From Marinobacter sp. (lineage in GTDB: Bacteria > Pseudomonadota > Gammaproteobacteria > Pseudomonadales > Oleiphilaceae): 64,000 nucleotides of DNA. Under the pieces are notes generated by a model. It was not told where the DNA came from and did no database searches. It saw only the letters and a program-made list of their open reading frames with translations. Made by a program: the position numbers and the translations under genes. The DNA lies in the NCBI GenBank assembly GCA_022565395.1, contig JAIUMV010000012.1:1-64000 (forward strand), in the 5' to 3' direction. Numbering within the stretch: position 1 is the first letter of the stretch; the number at the start of each line of letters is the position of its first letter. This document shows positions 17,389 through 27,473 of this stretch, one piece after another.

Positions 17389-18063
17389 TCAAAGATTCAG
17401 TAACTGCCATTGTCTGCGGGCGGCCTCCTGCCGTAGCAGGTAGTTAGCATTGATAGGGCATGGCTGGTCCACCCACTCCAGCAGCGGCAAATCATTATGA
17501 GAGTCGCTGTAGAAACAGGTGTGACCGGGTTGTAAGCCGGTGTCCACCAGGTAACTTTGCAGGCAGTCGATCTTGCCCTCGCGATAGCTCAGAGGGAACA
17601 GCGGCTCACCAGTAACCCTGCCCTCCTCCCGGGCTATACGTATGCCGATAGCACCGTCAAATCCCAGATAACGGGCCATGGGCTTGACCAGAAATTCCTC
17701 ACTGGCGGAAATCATCAGCAGATGATCGCCCCGGGCACGGTGCTCGCTTAGCAGGGTGTGGGCGGAGGGATAAACCAGCTGTGTCAGTTGCTCAGCTACA
17801 AACTGCTCGGCGACCGCCTCAACATGGCTGTACTCCAACCCCACCAGGGGCGACAGATTGAGGCGCAGATAGCTTTCCATACACAACACACCCTGGTCAT
17901 ACTCCTGCATCATCTGACGGTGCTGGCTCCAAAAATCCGGCGAGCCTATCCAGCCCCGGCGTTGCATTTCCAGCGCCCACTGTTCTGAGCAATCTGTGGC
18001 AATAAGGGTGTGGTCAAGATCAAACACCGCAAGGCGGACGGGCCGCTGCAAGCTGGCAGTCAT
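17389..18063 (-). CDS. HAD-superfamily subfamily IB phosphatase (SerB-like)
   Basis: The 224-residue protein has motif I FDLDHTL (Asp15, Asp17), motif II SAS near residue 119 and motif III/IV YSDSHNDLPLL near 186. A helical cap follows motif I, as in HAD-IB enzymes related to phosphoserine phosphatase. The substrate is a small phosphomonoester that cannot be named. It is 24 bases downstream of the DMT transporter gene, at the end of the phosphonate operon. A link to phosphonate breakdown products or a methylated amine is only a guess from position. Confidence 0.85.
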   Translation of the reverse strand: MTASLQRPVRLAVFDLDHTLIATDCSEQWALEMQRRGWIGSPDFWSQHRQMMQEYDQGVLCMESYLRLNLSPLVGLEYSHVEAVAEQFVAEQLTQLVYPSAHTLLSEHRARGDHLLMISASEEFLVKPMARYLGFDGAIGIRIAREEGRVTGEPLFPLSYREGKIDCLQSYLVDTGLQPGHTCFYSDSHNDLPLLEWVDQPCPINANYLLRQEAARRQWQLLNL

Positions 18064-18087
18064 ACAAAATTCCTTCAGAATGTTCCT

Positions 18088-18981
18088 TTAATAAGCGATA
18101 ACTACCAGGCCGCTGGTCATCAGGCCAAGGGCCAGCCACTTCAACGGCGTGGTGGATTCTTTCAAAACCAGGATGCCAGCCAGAGCCCCCAGGGGTATGG
18201 AAGCCTGGCGCAGGGCAACCAGGTAGCTGATCTCATCCGTCATAGCCATGGCGACCAGCACCAGACCGTAGGTTGCCAATACCAATACACCCGCCAGGGT
18301 GTACGTGGCTGGCGATTGACGCAGTAATTCCTTCCAGGCAATGGACTCCCGCCGCCCCAGCAACACAACAGGCAGCATCCACAGCACCGAGGCAAAGGCT
18401 TGCAATACCATGTAGTGAAAGCCTGAAATAAACGGCGTAGCGAGGGTGCCGGTCATCATGTCGATGGCCGCCTTGTCTGTGAAGGTGTACCCGGTGGTCC
18501 CCACCGCCGCCAACAACACGAACGCCAGTGCCGGCGTCAGATAACGAGACAGCCGAAAATCCCGCATCCTCCCCAGCGGCAACAGCAGACTGGCAACGGC
18601 AATCATCCCCATGGCCAGCCAGTCACCGGCATCCAGCTCGCCCCCGGCAAACCAGTGCAGGCTCAGGGCAGGCACCATCAAAACCGGCAACGCCCGTGCC
18701 AGGGGGTAAAGTACGCTCACCTCCCCTCTGGCATAGGCCCAGGCCAGCCCGGCCATGTAGATGGCCTGGAAGAACCCGGATAGCAGCAAGATCAGCCAGA
18801 AACTCAGCGGTAACGTGAGATATCCAGGGCTCACCAGCAGCAGCGGTGAAAAAGCCGCTCCCCCGGCCAACATAGCCAGGGTAAAGAACGCCAGCGAGGG
18901 CTGAGTCCGCTTGCCAAGCAGATTCCAGCCTGCATGCATGGTGGCCGATACCAGTACCAGCAGTACGGCCAACTCACTCAA
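18088..18981 (-). CDS. EamA/DMT-family transporter
   Basis: The 297-residue protein has ten predicted helices in two EamA halves, with Gly- and Pro-containing helix breaks and a short loop between halves near residue 145. Members move amino acids, sugars or other small metabolites. Its start overlaps the stop of the PhnW-PhnX fusion gene (ATGA, 18978-18981), so it is translated with 2-aminoethylphosphonate degradation. It could export alanine, the by-product of the transaminase, or handle a related compound; that is inference. Confidence 0.88.
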   Translation of the reverse strand: MSELAVLLVLVSATMHAGWNLLGKRTQPSLAFFTLAMLAGGAAFSPLLLVSPGYLTLPLSFWLILLLSGFFQAIYMAGLAWAYARGEVSVLYPLARALPVLMVPALSLHWFAGGELDAGDWLAMGMIAVASLLLPLGRMRDFRLSRYLTPALAFVLLAAVGTTGYTFTDKAAIDMMTGTLATPFISGFHYMVLQAFASVLWMLPVVLLGRRESIAWKELLRQSPATYTLAGVLVLATYGLVLVAMAMTDEISYLVALRQASIPLGALAGILVLKESTTPLKWLALGLMTSGLVVIAY

Positions 18982-20897
18982 GGCTGATCACCAGCCGCCA
19001 GGCGCTGATTGATGCGAGCGATAATTGCTGGCAGTTCCGCCACACTGTCAATCACGTAATGAGCGCCGGATGCAGTCAGAGTCTGCCGTGCCTGCAGGCT
19101 GGCGGACTGCTGCTCCTCGTCCGTCAGTGCCTGCCATTCCTCCAGTGACAGTCCCAGCTCGTTACCGGATACCGCCACTGCCACTGTCCACATACCCGCA
19201 TTACGCCCTTCGGCAATACCCACAGCGGTATCGTCCACCTTGATACAGGACTGCACACCGGACACACCCAGTTCCCTGGCATTCTGCAAACACATCCAGG
19301 GAGCCGGTCGGCCCGCGGGTACATCGGTAGCACAGACCACAGAGCCGGGCTGCAACCCCTGGGCCTGCATCTCAGGCAGTAGGCTGGCCACCATTTCGCC
19401 ACTGTAGCCCGTGTTAAGGCCCACTTTGATGGCCTGACGGTTACATACATCCACCAGCGCCAACGTGCCTGGTATCAATTGCGTGTTCTGGGCAATGGCA
19501 AGTTTTTGCAGCTCGGTAAAGCGATGATAAAGGCGGTCCACTTCGGCACTGGCGGGTGCCTGACCCTTGACCGAAACCCAGCTTTCACGGATGCGCGGCA
19601 TGGCCAGCAACGCCTGAATATGCTCGCGTTTCTCCTTGCCCATGGGAATCCGTGCTTCTACCGCGGTGACGGGCACCCGTTCCTCTTCGAACAGTGCGAT
19701 AAAGGCCTGAATGGGCGCACGGGATCCAAAATCCACGCAGGTACCCGCCATATCCATAATGACGGCCTCAACCCGCCGTGCCTCAGCCGTGCCAGCCAAC
19801 GGCAGCCCAAGCTCATGACAGGCTTCAGCGATGGCACGCAGCACCTGGTCTATCTGCTCATCAAACAGTTGACCGATACAGCCGATACGGAAGCTGTCCA
19901 CCTCCGTCAGCTTGCCGGGATAGAGCAGAAATCCCCTCGCCTTGACGGCCTGGTAGAAGCGTTTGAAATCAAACTCAGGATGCTCAGGAGCCAGAAAGGT
20001 CACGATGATGGGAGACAGCCAATGATCATCCAGCAAGGTATGGAAGCCCATGCGCCGCATGCCGGTCACCAGCCGGTCACGGTTCCGGGTATAGCGCGCC
20101 AGCCGCGCAGGGCTGCGCCCCTCTGCGGCATGCTCTTCAATGGCCTGCAAAAACGCAGCCACCACATGGGTGGGCGGGGTATACCGCCACTGCCCCGTCT
20201 TCTGCATGTAACTCCACTGATCATGCAGATCCAGTGACAGGGAACGGGAACGCCCGGCGCTGGCTTTTAGCGCCTCTCGCTCAACAATAATGAAGCCGAA
20301 ACCCGGTATGCCCTCAAAGCACTTGTTGGCAGAGGAGATCAGCGCCAGAAAAGGCAACTGCGCGGCATCAATGGGCAGGGCGCCAAATGAACTCATGGCG
20401 TCAATAATCAGTTGCCGCCCTTCTTCCGCTACCACCCTGGCAATGGCTTCCAACGGATTGAGGATGCCGGAACTGGTTTCGCAATGGATCAGCGCAACGT
20501 GGGTGATTGCCGTATCGGCCTGTAGCAGCGTTCTCACTTCGTTGGCCAGGGGCGGTAGGTAGTCACCCTTATCCAGCGTGGTGTGCGGCAGTCCCATACG
20601 GGCCAGGATACTGGCCAGACGTTTGCCATAGGCACCGTTCATCAGCACCAGGGTTTTGGTCTCTGTATCCAACAGGCTACCGAGGGTTGCCTCTACTGCG
20701 AAGGTGCCACTGCCCTGCATCAATACACATTCATGGCTGGCTTTGGCATTTGCCTCACCCAGCAGGTAGTCGCACACACGGGCAGATAATTGGTTGAAAT
20801 CATCGTCCCAAGAGCCCCAATCCTGCAGGGCAGCCATTTTAACGGTTTCGCTGGTGGTCAGTGGTCCCGGCGTTAACAGATAGGGATGCTTTTTCAT
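18978..20897 (-). CDS. fused 2-aminoethylphosphonate:pyruvate transaminase / phosphonoacetaldehyde hydrolase
   Basis: One 639-residue chain carries both steps of 2-aminoethylphosphonate breakdown. Residues 1-365 are a class V aminotransferase (PhnW) with PLP lysine 192 in SSANKCFEG, converting 2-AEP and pyruvate to phosphonoacetaldehyde and alanine. Residues 376-639 are a HAD enzyme (PhnX) with nucleophile Asp382 in [11 protein letters not shown] and the Schiff-base lysine at MGKEK (Lys423). It splits phosphonoacetaldehyde to acetaldehyde and phosphate. The ATG at 20897 starts [17 protein letters not shown], the normal PhnW start. A palindromic operator lies just upstream. Fusion would channel the unstable aldehyde. 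Confidence 0.95.
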   Translation of the reverse strand: MKKHPYLLTPGPLTTSETVKMAALQDWGSWDDDFNQLSARVCDYLLGEANAKASHECVLMQGSGTFAVEATLGSLLDTETKTLVLMNGAYGKRLASILARMGLPHTTLDKGDYLPPLANEVRTLLQADTAITHVALIHCETSSGILNPLEAIARVVAEEGRQLIIDAMSSFGALPIDAAQLPFLALISSANKCFEGIPGFGFIIVEREALKASAGRSRSLSLDLHDQWSYMQKTGQWRYTPPTHVVAAFLQAIEEHAAEGRSPARLARYTRNRDRLVTGMRRMGFHTLLDDHWLSPIIVTFLAPEHPEFDFKRFYQAVKARGFLLYPGKLTEVDSFRIGCIGQLFDEQIDQVLRAIAEACHELGLPLAGTAEARRVEAVIMDMAGTCVDFGSRAPIQAFIALFEEERVPVTAVEARIPMGKEKREHIQALLAMPRIRESWVSVKGQAPASAEVDRLYHRFTELQKLAIAQNTQLIPGTLALVDVCNRQAIKVGLNTGYSGEMVASLLPEMQAQGLQPGSVVCATDVPAGRPAPWMCLQNARELGVSGVQSCIKVDDTAVGIAEGRNAGMWTVAVAVSGNELGLSLEEWQALTDEEQQSASLQARQTLTASGAHYVIDSVAELPAIIARINQRLAAGDQP

Positions 20898-20898
20898 T

Positions 20899-20910
20899 TG
20901 GTCTATACCA
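20899..20910. promoter_or_regulatory. GntR-type operator upstream of the PhnW-PhnX gene
   Basis: The site tggtctatacca is a near-perfect 12-bp palindrome (TGGT-N4-ACCA), two bases before the phnW-phnX start codon. The same word in reverse complement stands upstream of the binding-protein gene at 24925-24936. HutC-type GntR repressors, including phosphonate regulators, use operators of this kind. It probably blocks initiation or elongation into this gene when no 2-AEP is present. Confidence 0.75.
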
Positions 20911-20974
20911 GTAAATTCAGTTAAAAAAATGCAGGGTGAACCCGGGGCCGGACCTAAGCCCGCCCGGGCAAGCA

Positions 20975-22660
20975 CTAGGGATTGCGCCACCGCTGCGCCT
21001 TGTTAAGTAATACATGGCTGACCAGCGCATGAAGGATCTTCACCACCAACGACGTCAGCAGAATCAGCACCGCCATGGCTGCTGCCTGGGCAAAGTAACC
21101 CGCCTCATCCAGATGCAGCACCGCAACGGATGCCAGCCGGGTGTCCGAGGAATACAGGAAAATCACCGCAGACACCGTGGTCATCGCGTTCACGAACAGG
21201 TACACGGAGATATCCAGCACTGCAGGCAGGGACACCGGCACAATGACCCGCTGATAAGTGCGATAGAAAGGCACCTTCAGGGACGCACCAACGGATTCAA
21301 ACTCGGGATCCAGCTGTTTCAGGGCCGTCATGGAGGTGATGTGGCACACCGTGTAGAAGTGCACCAGGGTGTTCAGCACCAGAATTGCCAGGGTGCCGTA
21401 CAGCACGTTGAGGGGGTTGGACGGATGATTGAAAAAGAAGATATAGGCCAACCCCAGCACCATGCCCGGCACCGCCATGGGCAGCATCGCCATGAAGTGA
21501 AGCCCCTGGCGAATGGCGGTAAAGTCCCGTGTTTTTTCGACCATCCAGGCGGTGGTGAAGATGAACAGGGTGCCAAGCACAGCAACCCAGGTGGCCATCC
21601 TGACGGAATTACTCCAGGACTCCCAACCGCCACCCGCCAGGCCTGTGAACTGATAATGACTCAGGGTAAATGACAGATTGTAAGGCCAGAACTGGATCAG
21701 CGATGCGTAAACAGCCGTGCCGATCACTAGCAGAATAATGCCCACCACACTGAAGCACAGCACCATAAACAGCAGATCTACACCAACCCTGCGTTCCGGC
21801 TGGAAAGGGACAGCGCGGGCAGTAAGGCTCGCTTGCTGCTTTTTCTGCACCCAGCGGTCCGCGATAAACGCAAGCACGGCGGGCACCAGCAGCACCACAC
21901 TCACCACGGCACCCATCTGGAAGTTCTGCTGCCCTACCACTTGACGATAGATATCCGTTGCCAGCACGTTGTAGTGGCCACCAATAACCGCAGGCACGCC
22001 GAAATCGGTGATAGCCAGGGTGAACACCACAAAGCCACAGGATATAAGGCCATAACGGATGCCTGGCAGGGTGATGGTCAGAAAGGTTCGCCAGCCTGGT
22101 GTTTTCAGGGCACGCGCCGCCTCATAGAGACGCCCGTCACTGTTGGAAAGTGCCGTTACCATAATCATCAGGGCATGGGGGAATATCCAGAAACACATAC
22201 CCATGACAATGCCAATGGGTCCGTAAATCGTGTTGTCCCCCAGCAGCTCACGGATATACCCCTGGTTCCCGAACATGTAGACAAGACTGATGGCGGGTAA
22301 CAAGGAAGGGGCCAGGATGGGCAACAGAGCCAGTACCCGGAACAGTCGCTTGCCCGGCATACGGGTGCGGGTGACACCATAGGCGCAGATAAACGCCACA
22401 CTCATGACGATGGCCGTAGTGGTGACGGCAACGAACAGGGAGTTGAAAATGGAATTGGCCAATGCTGGCGTTCGGAAGTACTGGCCGAAGTTAGCCAGAC
22501 CTACAAATGCCCCGGTTGCGTCCTGCATACTCTTGGACAGCATGGCCAACAATGGCAACGCCAAACCGATCAGCAGGAACGCTAGCGCCAGTAGTAATAC
22601 CAGCAGGCGGAGCCATTTTTCAGAGCCCAACCTGCCGACTGCGAGAGCCATACTTGTCAT
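20975..22660 (-). CDS. 2-aminoethylphosphonate ABC transporter permease (two fused permease halves)
   Basis: The 561-residue inner-membrane protein has about twelve helices. Two BPD_transp_1 halves each carry an EAA-type loop: one near [19 protein letters not shown], one near [19 protein letters not shown]. This fused layout is that of iron/2-AEP type permeases (PhnU2/PhnV). The ATG at 22660 overlaps the ATPase stop (ATGA), so I reject a longer frame to 22750. With the ATPase and binding protein it forms a complete importer. Substrate assignment comes from the neighbouring PhnW-PhnX gene. Confidence 0.9.
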   Translation of the reverse strand: MTSMALAVGRLGSEKWLRLLVLLLALAFLLIGLALPLLAMLSKSMQDATGAFVGLANFGQYFRTPALANSIFNSLFVAVTTTAIVMSVAFICAYGVTRTRMPGKRLFRVLALLPILAPSLLPAISLVYMFGNQGYIRELLGDNTIYGPIGIVMGMCFWIFPHALMIMVTALSNSDGRLYEAARALKTPGWRTFLTITLPGIRYGLISCGFVVFTLAITDFGVPAVIGGHYNVLATDIYRQVVGQQNFQMGAVVSVVLLVPAVLAFIADRWVQKKQQASLTARAVPFQPERRVGVDLLFMVLCFSVVGIILLVIGTAVYASLIQFWPYNLSFTLSHYQFTGLAGGGWESWSNSVRMATWVAVLGTLFIFTTAWMVEKTRDFTAIRQGLHFMAMLPMAVPGMVLGLAYIFFFNHPSNPLNVLYGTLAILVLNTLVHFYTVCHITSMTALKQLDPEFESVGASLKVPFYRTYQRVIVPVSLPAVLDISVYLFVNAMTTVSAVIFLYSSDTRLASVAVLHLDEAGYFAQAAAMAVLILLTSLVVKILHALVSHVLLNKAQRWRNP

Positions 22661-23805
22661 GCCTGTTGCCCCGCCTCCCCAAAGACCCGTAATGCTGCCT
22701 CCGGAAGCTGCAACCTGATGCGTTCGCCCACCTGACCGATGTACTGCCAATCCGCCAGTTTGAGATCCACCAGCAGGCTATCGGCAAGACCTTCGGGGCG
22801 ACACTTGACCCGCAGGAAGGCGCCCAGGTACTCAACATCTTCAACAATAGCGGGCAGGCAGTTGCGCTCAGATGCGTTTGCACCGTCGTCCGCTGCATGA
22901 CACAGACGAATTTCCTCCGGCCGGATACCCAGGCTCAGGGTGGCGCCGTGCGGTAAAGGCTGCCCCAGCGTCTGCATGGCATGAGGTCCCACGCGGCAGC
23001 GGTTGCTGCCTTCACTTTGCGCCGGCAGCAGATTCATGCTGCCTACAAAACCGGCCACAAAAGCATTAACCGGGTGCAGATAGATATCTTGGGGCGTGCC
23101 CACCTGCTCGATAACACCATGGTTCATGACCACGATACGATCAGCCAGTGTAAGGGCCTCTTCCTGGTCATGGGTTACCATAATGGTGGTAACGCCCAGA
23201 CCCTGCTGCAGCTTCTTGATCTGCTGGCGCAGATGTACGCGAACCTTCGCATCCAGTGCAGACAGCGGCTCGTCCAGCAGCAGCAAACCCGGCTTGGTGG
23301 CCAATGCACGGGCCAGAGCCACCCGCTGTTGCTGGCCGCCTGACAACTGGGCGGGATACTTACGTTGTGAACCATCCAGACCCACCAGCACCAACAACTC
23401 ATCCACTCTGGCACGAATAGCGGCTCGGCTCTGGCGAAGGTTGCGCAAACCGTATGCTATGTTGTCAGCAACAGTCAGATTCGGGAATAAGGCATAGGAC
23501 TGGAACACAATGCCAAAATCCCGCGCCTGCGGGGGCAGCCGGGACACATCCTGCCCATTCTGGACGATACGCCCGCTGGTCTGCGGTTCCAGGCCGGCGA
23601 TGGCCCGCAGAAGTGTGGTTTTACCGCAGCCGGAGGGGCCCAGAAAACAAACGAACTCCCCTTCCTGAATACTGAGGTCTATATCCCGCAGCGCAGAAAA
23701 GTCGCCGAAGGATTTGTGCAGCGCTTCGATGCGCAGGCACTCCGGCGCATGCTCAAAGCTCTGAGCCCAGGGTTCCAGGCGTGCATGTTGGGTAATGGCA
23801 TTCAT
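22657..23805 (-). CDS. 2-aminoethylphosphonate ABC transporter ATP-binding protein
   Basis: The 382-residue ATPase has Walker A GPSGCGKTT (56-64), signature LSGGQ (154-158), Walker B LLLLDEP (174-180), the H-loop MVTHDQEEA and a C-terminal TOBE-type regulatory domain (about 290-380). The fold is of the spermidine/iron/phosphonate importer group. The chosen ATG at 23805 follows the binding-protein stop by 64 bases; the first 25 residues before the ABC domain are unconserved. It energises the permease encoded by the overlapping downstream gene. Confidence 0.92.
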   Translation of the reverse strand: MNAITQHARLEPWAQSFEHAPECLRIEALHKSFGDFSALRDIDLSIQEGEFVCFLGPSGCGKTTLLRAIAGLEPQTSGRIVQNGQDVSRLPPQARDFGIVFQSYALFPNLTVADNIAYGLRNLRQSRAAIRARVDELLVLVGLDGSQRKYPAQLSGGQQQRVALARALATKPGLLLLDEPLSALDAKVRVHLRQQIKKLQQGLGVTTIMVTHDQEEALTLADRIVVMNHGVIEQVGTPQDIYLHPVNAFVAGFVGSMNLLPAQSEGSNRCRVGPHAMQTLGQPLPHGATLSLGIRPEEIRLCHAADDGANASERNCLPAIVEDVEYLGAFLRVKCRPEGLADSLLVDLKLADWQYIGQVGERIRLQLPEAALRVFGEAGQQA

Positions 23806-23869
23806 GGCAGTCACACTCTTTGGATCAGGGAGGTGTCGGCCAGCTGGCCGACACCTAATCGCTTTACTA

Positions 23870-24907
23870 TTAACGACGCTCGGTTTTGCCGTCGTAACGA
23901 CGCTGCCATTCCTGCAGGATGCGGTCACGGTTGACGGCGGCCCAGCCGAAATCGTTGTCGATCATGCGCTCAACAATATCTTCCGGGTAGTTGGGCAGCG
24001 GCTTGGCAACACCAGGCATGGCAACAACGGCGTAGCCTTCGTTGTAGAGCTCATTGGCTTCGCGGCTGACAGCCCAATCCATCAGGGTTTTTGCAGCTTC
24101 GAGATTGCGAGTGCCTTTAACGATGGCTGCAGCTTCCATGTCCCAGCCCAGGCCCTCTGAGGGGAATACCACTTCGACAGGCGCACCCTGGGTTTTCAGG
24201 CGGGCCGCGCGGAAGGCAAAGGAAACACCCACCACAGCTTCACCAGAGGCTGCCAGGTTGCAGGGCGCAGAACCTGAGTGGGTATAGCGGCTGATGTTGG
24301 CGTGCAGACGATCCATGTAGTCCCAGGCCTGTTCTTCACCAAACAGCTGCATCCAGCTGGCTACGTCCAGATAACCGGTGCCGGATGAGGCCGGGTTCGG
24401 CATGATCACCTGACCGCGATACTCCGGCTTGGTCAGATCTTCCCAGCTGGTGGGCATGGGAATGCCACGACGCTGGCCTTCAATGGTGTTGTAGCAAATG
24501 GCAGCTACCCATGCGTCCATACCAACCCAAGAGGGTGGGTTTTCACGGCTGACAAATTTCGGATCCAGCTTTTCGACGCCTTTTGGCGCATAGCCATGCA
24601 GCATGTCCTGGTCGTCCAGAATCAGCAGGCTGGTGGCTGCCAGGCCCCAGATGACATCCGCGCGGGGGTTTTCTTTTTCCGCCAGCAGACGGGCGGTGAT
24701 AACGCCGGTGGAATCCCTTACCCAACGAATGCGGATATCAGGATGCGCCTGGTTAAAACGCTCAGCGTACTTGCGCAGGTCATCTGACTCGACCGCGGTG
24801 TATACCGTCAGCTCAGTGGCAGCGACCGTACCTGCGCCCATCAGACTGGCCAGACCCATGGCCACAGCAGACGTTTTAAATTTCTTGAACAAGTTCAGGG
24901 ATTTCAT
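23870..24907 (-). CDS. periplasmic 2-aminoethylphosphonate-binding protein
   Basis: The 345-residue product has a signal peptide (cleavage near residue 30, TVAAT-E) and the ferric/2-AEP type solute-binding fold. It begins ELTVYTAVESDDL, with the PNPASSGTG phosphonate/oxyanion segment near residue 180. It captures 2-AEP in the periplasm for the permease. The ATG at 24907 is preceded by GGAGG. It is the first gene of the seven-gene leftward run binding protein-ATPase-permease-PhnWX-DMT-HAD-EmrE. A palindromic operator lies 18 bases upstream. Related proteins bind ferric iron, but the pathway context favours 2-AEP. Confidence 0.9.
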   Translation of the reverse strand: MKSLNLFKKFKTSAVAMGLASLMGAGTVAATELTVYTAVESDDLRKYAERFNQAHPDIRIRWVRDSTGVITARLLAEKENPRADVIWGLAATSLLILDDQDMLHGYAPKGVEKLDPKFVSRENPPSWVGMDAWVAAICYNTIEGQRRGIPMPTSWEDLTKPEYRGQVIMPNPASSGTGYLDVASWMQLFGEEQAWDYMDRLHANISRYTHSGSAPCNLAASGEAVVGVSFAFRAARLKTQGAPVEVVFPSEGLGWDMEAAAIVKGTRNLEAAKTLMDWAVSREANELYNEGYAVVAMPGVAKPLPNYPEDIVERMIDNDFGWAAVNRDRILQEWQRRYDGKTERR

Positions 24908-24924
24908 GCACACCTCCAGTTTAT

Positions 24925-24936
24925 TGGTATAGACCA
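24925..24936. promoter_or_regulatory. GntR-type operator upstream of the binding-protein gene
   Basis: The site tggtatagacca is the exact reverse complement of the palindrome at 20899-20910. It lies between the likely promoter of the uptake operon and its first start codon. The adjacent GntR/UTRA gene is the obvious cognate regulator. Confidence 0.75.
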
Positions 24937-25032
24937 GAAATCTAACGCCCAAAAATGTCAGAGGTGTGACAGTTTGTTTACATCTTGCGAACAGTAGCCA
25001 GGGAAAATCCTCAACCTGAGCAAAAGAGAGGG

Positions 25033-25749
25033 TCAGCCATAGGAAGATGTGGACAAGGCGATGGTCAGCACATCGTGCAACCAGTACTCCTCATCGTATT
25101 CGATGGTCTCACCCGCAGCAGTTTTACTGATACGGGTAATGTGCAAACCCGGGCAGCCGCTGGTTACTTCCAGCGCAGCCACTTCCTCGCCGATCAGGGC
25201 GGTGGGCGTTATGGTGATTTGCTTGTGTACCAGCTCGATGTCATAAACCTCGCCAAAGACCTGCCACAGAGACTGGTCAAAGCGGTACTTTTCCAGGCCA
25301 GGCAGGAAACGGGCATTCAGCCAGATGGTTTCCACCAGTACCAGCCGGTTGTCCAGATAGCGTCGTCGTTTCAGGCGATAGACAGGCGCACCCACTGGCA
25401 AGGACAGCGAAGTGGCAACCCGTTCCTCCGCCTGCATTTCCTCGAACCCGAGCACCTCTGTTCTTGGCACCCGCCCCTGCGCCGTAACATAGCGGGTAAA
25501 GCTGTAATCCCGTACCGGCTCATAAACCAACCGGGCCGGTGACACAAACCAGCCACGGCGATTGCTACGATAGATACAGCCCTCGCTCTCAAGCTGTCCC
25601 AGTGCCTGACGCAAGGTAACCCGGGTTGTCTCAAACCGCTCCGCCAACAGGCGCTCCGCCGGCAACCGAGAACCTGCCGGTAACTCGCCGGTCCGGATCA
25701 ACGCCAGCAGTCTGGTCCGTAACTCCAGATACAAAGGGGAATGGCTCAT
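25033..25749 (-). CDS. phnR: GntR-family regulator of phosphonate genes (HutC/UTRA type)
   Basis: The 238-residue protein has an N-terminal winged helix (about 3-65: LYLELRTRLLALIRTGELPAG, then LPAERLLAERF and VTLRQALGQLESEG). A UTRA ligand-binding domain (about 85-232) follows. Regulators of this type are common beside phosphonate operons and release palindromic operators when the ligand or an intermediate binds. It lies just upstream of the binding-protein gene on the same strand, separated by 125 bp that contain one of the two operators. The gene name is by context and class. Confidence 0.88.
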   Translation of the reverse strand: MSHSPLYLELRTRLLALIRTGELPAGSRLPAERLLAERFETTRVTLRQALGQLESEGCIYRSNRRGWFVSPARLVYEPVRDYSFTRYVTAQGRVPRTEVLGFEEMQAEERVATSLSLPVGAPVYRLKRRRYLDNRLVLVETIWLNARFLPGLEKYRFDQSLWQVFGEVYDIELVHKQITITPTALIGEEVAALEVTSGCPGLHITRISKTAAGETIEYDEEYWLHDVLTIALSTSSYG

Positions 25750-25898
25750 AGCAGTGCGCCTTAGCAAAGGTATTGTGACAAAACGTTTGCAATCCTAGGA
25801 CAGGGTTTTGAAGGAAATATGACAGCTCGCCCAGACTGTGCCAAATAGCAAAAGCTGCTGAGCATGCTGCGCCCGGCAAACTTGAAGGGAATAAGAAA

Positions 25899-25914
25899 CG
25901 TGACTTTCATCACA
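25899..25914. promoter_or_regulatory. possible CRP/Vfr-type site upstream of a DUF4397 lipoprotein
   Basis: CGTGA-N6-TCACA matches the CRP consensus TGTGA-N6-TCACA with one mismatch. It is in the AT-rich 280-bp gap between the GntR gene and the divergent lipoprotein gene, 116 bases before the lipoprotein ATG, a usual activator distance. The rest of the gap shows no other clear element. Confidence 0.45.
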
Positions 25915-26029
25915 AATTATTTTTGCACAAGTGTAAGCCGAAACAACCACCCACCCGTAATGGTCAGTGCGCGCGCTAATTACTGGTTGAATCTTTTTCA
26001 AGTGAGTCTTCATAAAAAGAGGAACGACA

Positions 26030-27433
26030 ATGAACAAGGTACTGGGCATTTCAGCAGTATTAGCACTTAGCGTAGGGCTCTATGGTTGTAACAGCAGCAG
26101 CTCTACACCCCGAACCAATGTGTCTATCATTCATGCCTCATCTGACGCGCCGGCGGTTAACGCAACGGTCGCAGGACAGACAATCCAGGGCGCAGACTAC
26201 AAAGATGTTGCACGCGTTCAGGTGCGCACCGGCACCCGCAGCGTTTCGGTCGATGCGCGCTTACCCGGTGCAGCAACGAAAACAGTCATCGGGCCTGTAG
26301 ATCTGGACTTTAATCGCAACACCAATTACGAAATCATCGCGATCGGTAATGTTGGCGATGATTCACTTGAGCCGCTGGTGCTGACTGACACGCGGACGTC
26401 TGTGCCAAGCAGCCAGGTGCGTTTGCGGGTAGCCCATTTGTCGCCCGTTGCAGAAAACGCCGCAGGCGGTCCGGTTTCTGTCTACCTGACAGCGCCTGGC
26501 GCCAACCTCGCTGAGGTAGACCCTGCATTCAGCTTCTCTTTCAAGGATGTTATTGACCCCATTCTTGTTGATGCCGGAACTTACCAGATACGCGTCACCC
26601 CCGAAGGCAGCAGCACCGTCGTCTACGATAGCGGAGAAGTAGCACTGCCAGGCGGCGCGAACCTGCTGGTAGGCGCAGTTGACAACACCTTCTACGGCAA
26701 TGCGCCCATCAGCCTGCTGGTCCTGAACAACGGCCAGAAATTTACTGATATTCCTGACGTAGGGTCGGGCGCAGGTCTCCGGGCTGTGCACAGTGCCTCG
26801 GCTGATGCGGCGAGTGATGTGGATGTCTACATTGATACCGCACTGACCGCGAGCCCGACCTTCTCCTTCAGTTTCGGAGACACCTTCCCGTCACCGGCAG
26901 TGCTTGGCGGCTATGCCGAACTTGAAGAAGGTACACGTGACATCAAGATTACGCCGGCAGGCGTAGAGTCTGCAGCCATTGAAGCCAGCCCCACCCTGGC
27001 ACTCGGCTCGGCCTCTACGGTGATTGCAGTTGGCAACGGTGTCGATGCAGCTCTGGAAGCATTGCTTGTAGCTGACAATAATCGTGCAGTGGCTACTGCT
27101 GCCCGCCTGAGGGTCATTCACGCTGCTGCTGAAGCGCCTGTAGTTGATGTTTTCCTGGTGCCCACAGGTGACACGCCAGAGGAAACCAATCAGGCAATTG
27201 CAAACGCCTCGCCAACGATCCCAGGTTTTGCCTACAAGGAAAATACTGGCTATCTGGACGTACCTGCAGGCGAGTACGTCGTTGTCATTCGAAGTGGTGA
27301 TGGCAATGAGTTGTTCCGCTCCGGTGAGATTAATCTTTCAACCGGCAGGGTCTACACCGCCATTGCCCGTCTGAACAAGGATCCGGACAGCGTAGCAACC
27401 GTGGTGCTGCTCGACGACTTTAACCTGCTCTGA
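26030..27433 (+). CDS. surface/periplasmic lipoprotein with repeated DUF4397 domains
   Basis: The 467-residue lipoprotein has lipobox LYGC (17-20, Cys20) and four repeats of about 105-115 residues. Each starts with a variant of R-x-IHASxDAPxVDV (near residues 31, 131, 247 and 360), the signature of DUF4397. The last repeats are closest to the consensus (LRVIHAAAEAPVVDVFL). The domains are beta-rich and of unknown function, found in secreted and surface proteins. The start has GAGG upstream. A convergent terminator-like hairpin follows. Adhesion or matrix roles are possible but unproven. Confidence 0.88.
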   Translation: MNKVLGISAVLALSVGLYGCNSSSSTPRTNVSIIHASSDAPAVNATVAGQTIQGADYKDVARVQVRTGTRSVSVDARLPGAATKTVIGPVDLDFNRNTNYEIIAIGNVGDDSLEPLVLTDTRTSVPSSQVRLRVAHLSPVAENAAGGPVSVYLTAPGANLAEVDPAFSFSFKDVIDPILVDAGTYQIRVTPEGSSTVVYDSGEVALPGGANLLVGAVDNTFYGNAPISLLVLNNGQKFTDIPDVGSGAGLRAVHSASADAASDVDVYIDTALTASPTFSFSFGDTFPSPAVLGGYAELEEGTRDIKITPAGVESAAIEASPTLALGSASTVIAVGNGVDAALEALLVADNNRAVATAARLRVIHAAAEAPVVDVFLVPTGDTPEETNQAIANASPTIPGFAYKENTGYLDVPAGEYVVVIRSGDGNELFRSGEINLSTGRVYTAIARLNKDPDSVATVVLLDDFNLL

Positions 27434-27446
27434 TTGTATCCAGTGC

Positions 27447-27468
27447 AAGGGCCACACAGGTGGCCCTT
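27447..27468. terminator. hairpin between convergent lipoprotein and MerR genes
   Basis: A perfect 9-bp stem (aagggccac with gtggccctt) has a four-base loop and is followed on the plus strand by a short T-rich run. It fits a rho-independent terminator for the lipoprotein gene. The tract on the other strand is poor, so its effect on the MerR gene is uncertain. Confidence 0.75.
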
Positions 27469-27473
27469 CACTT

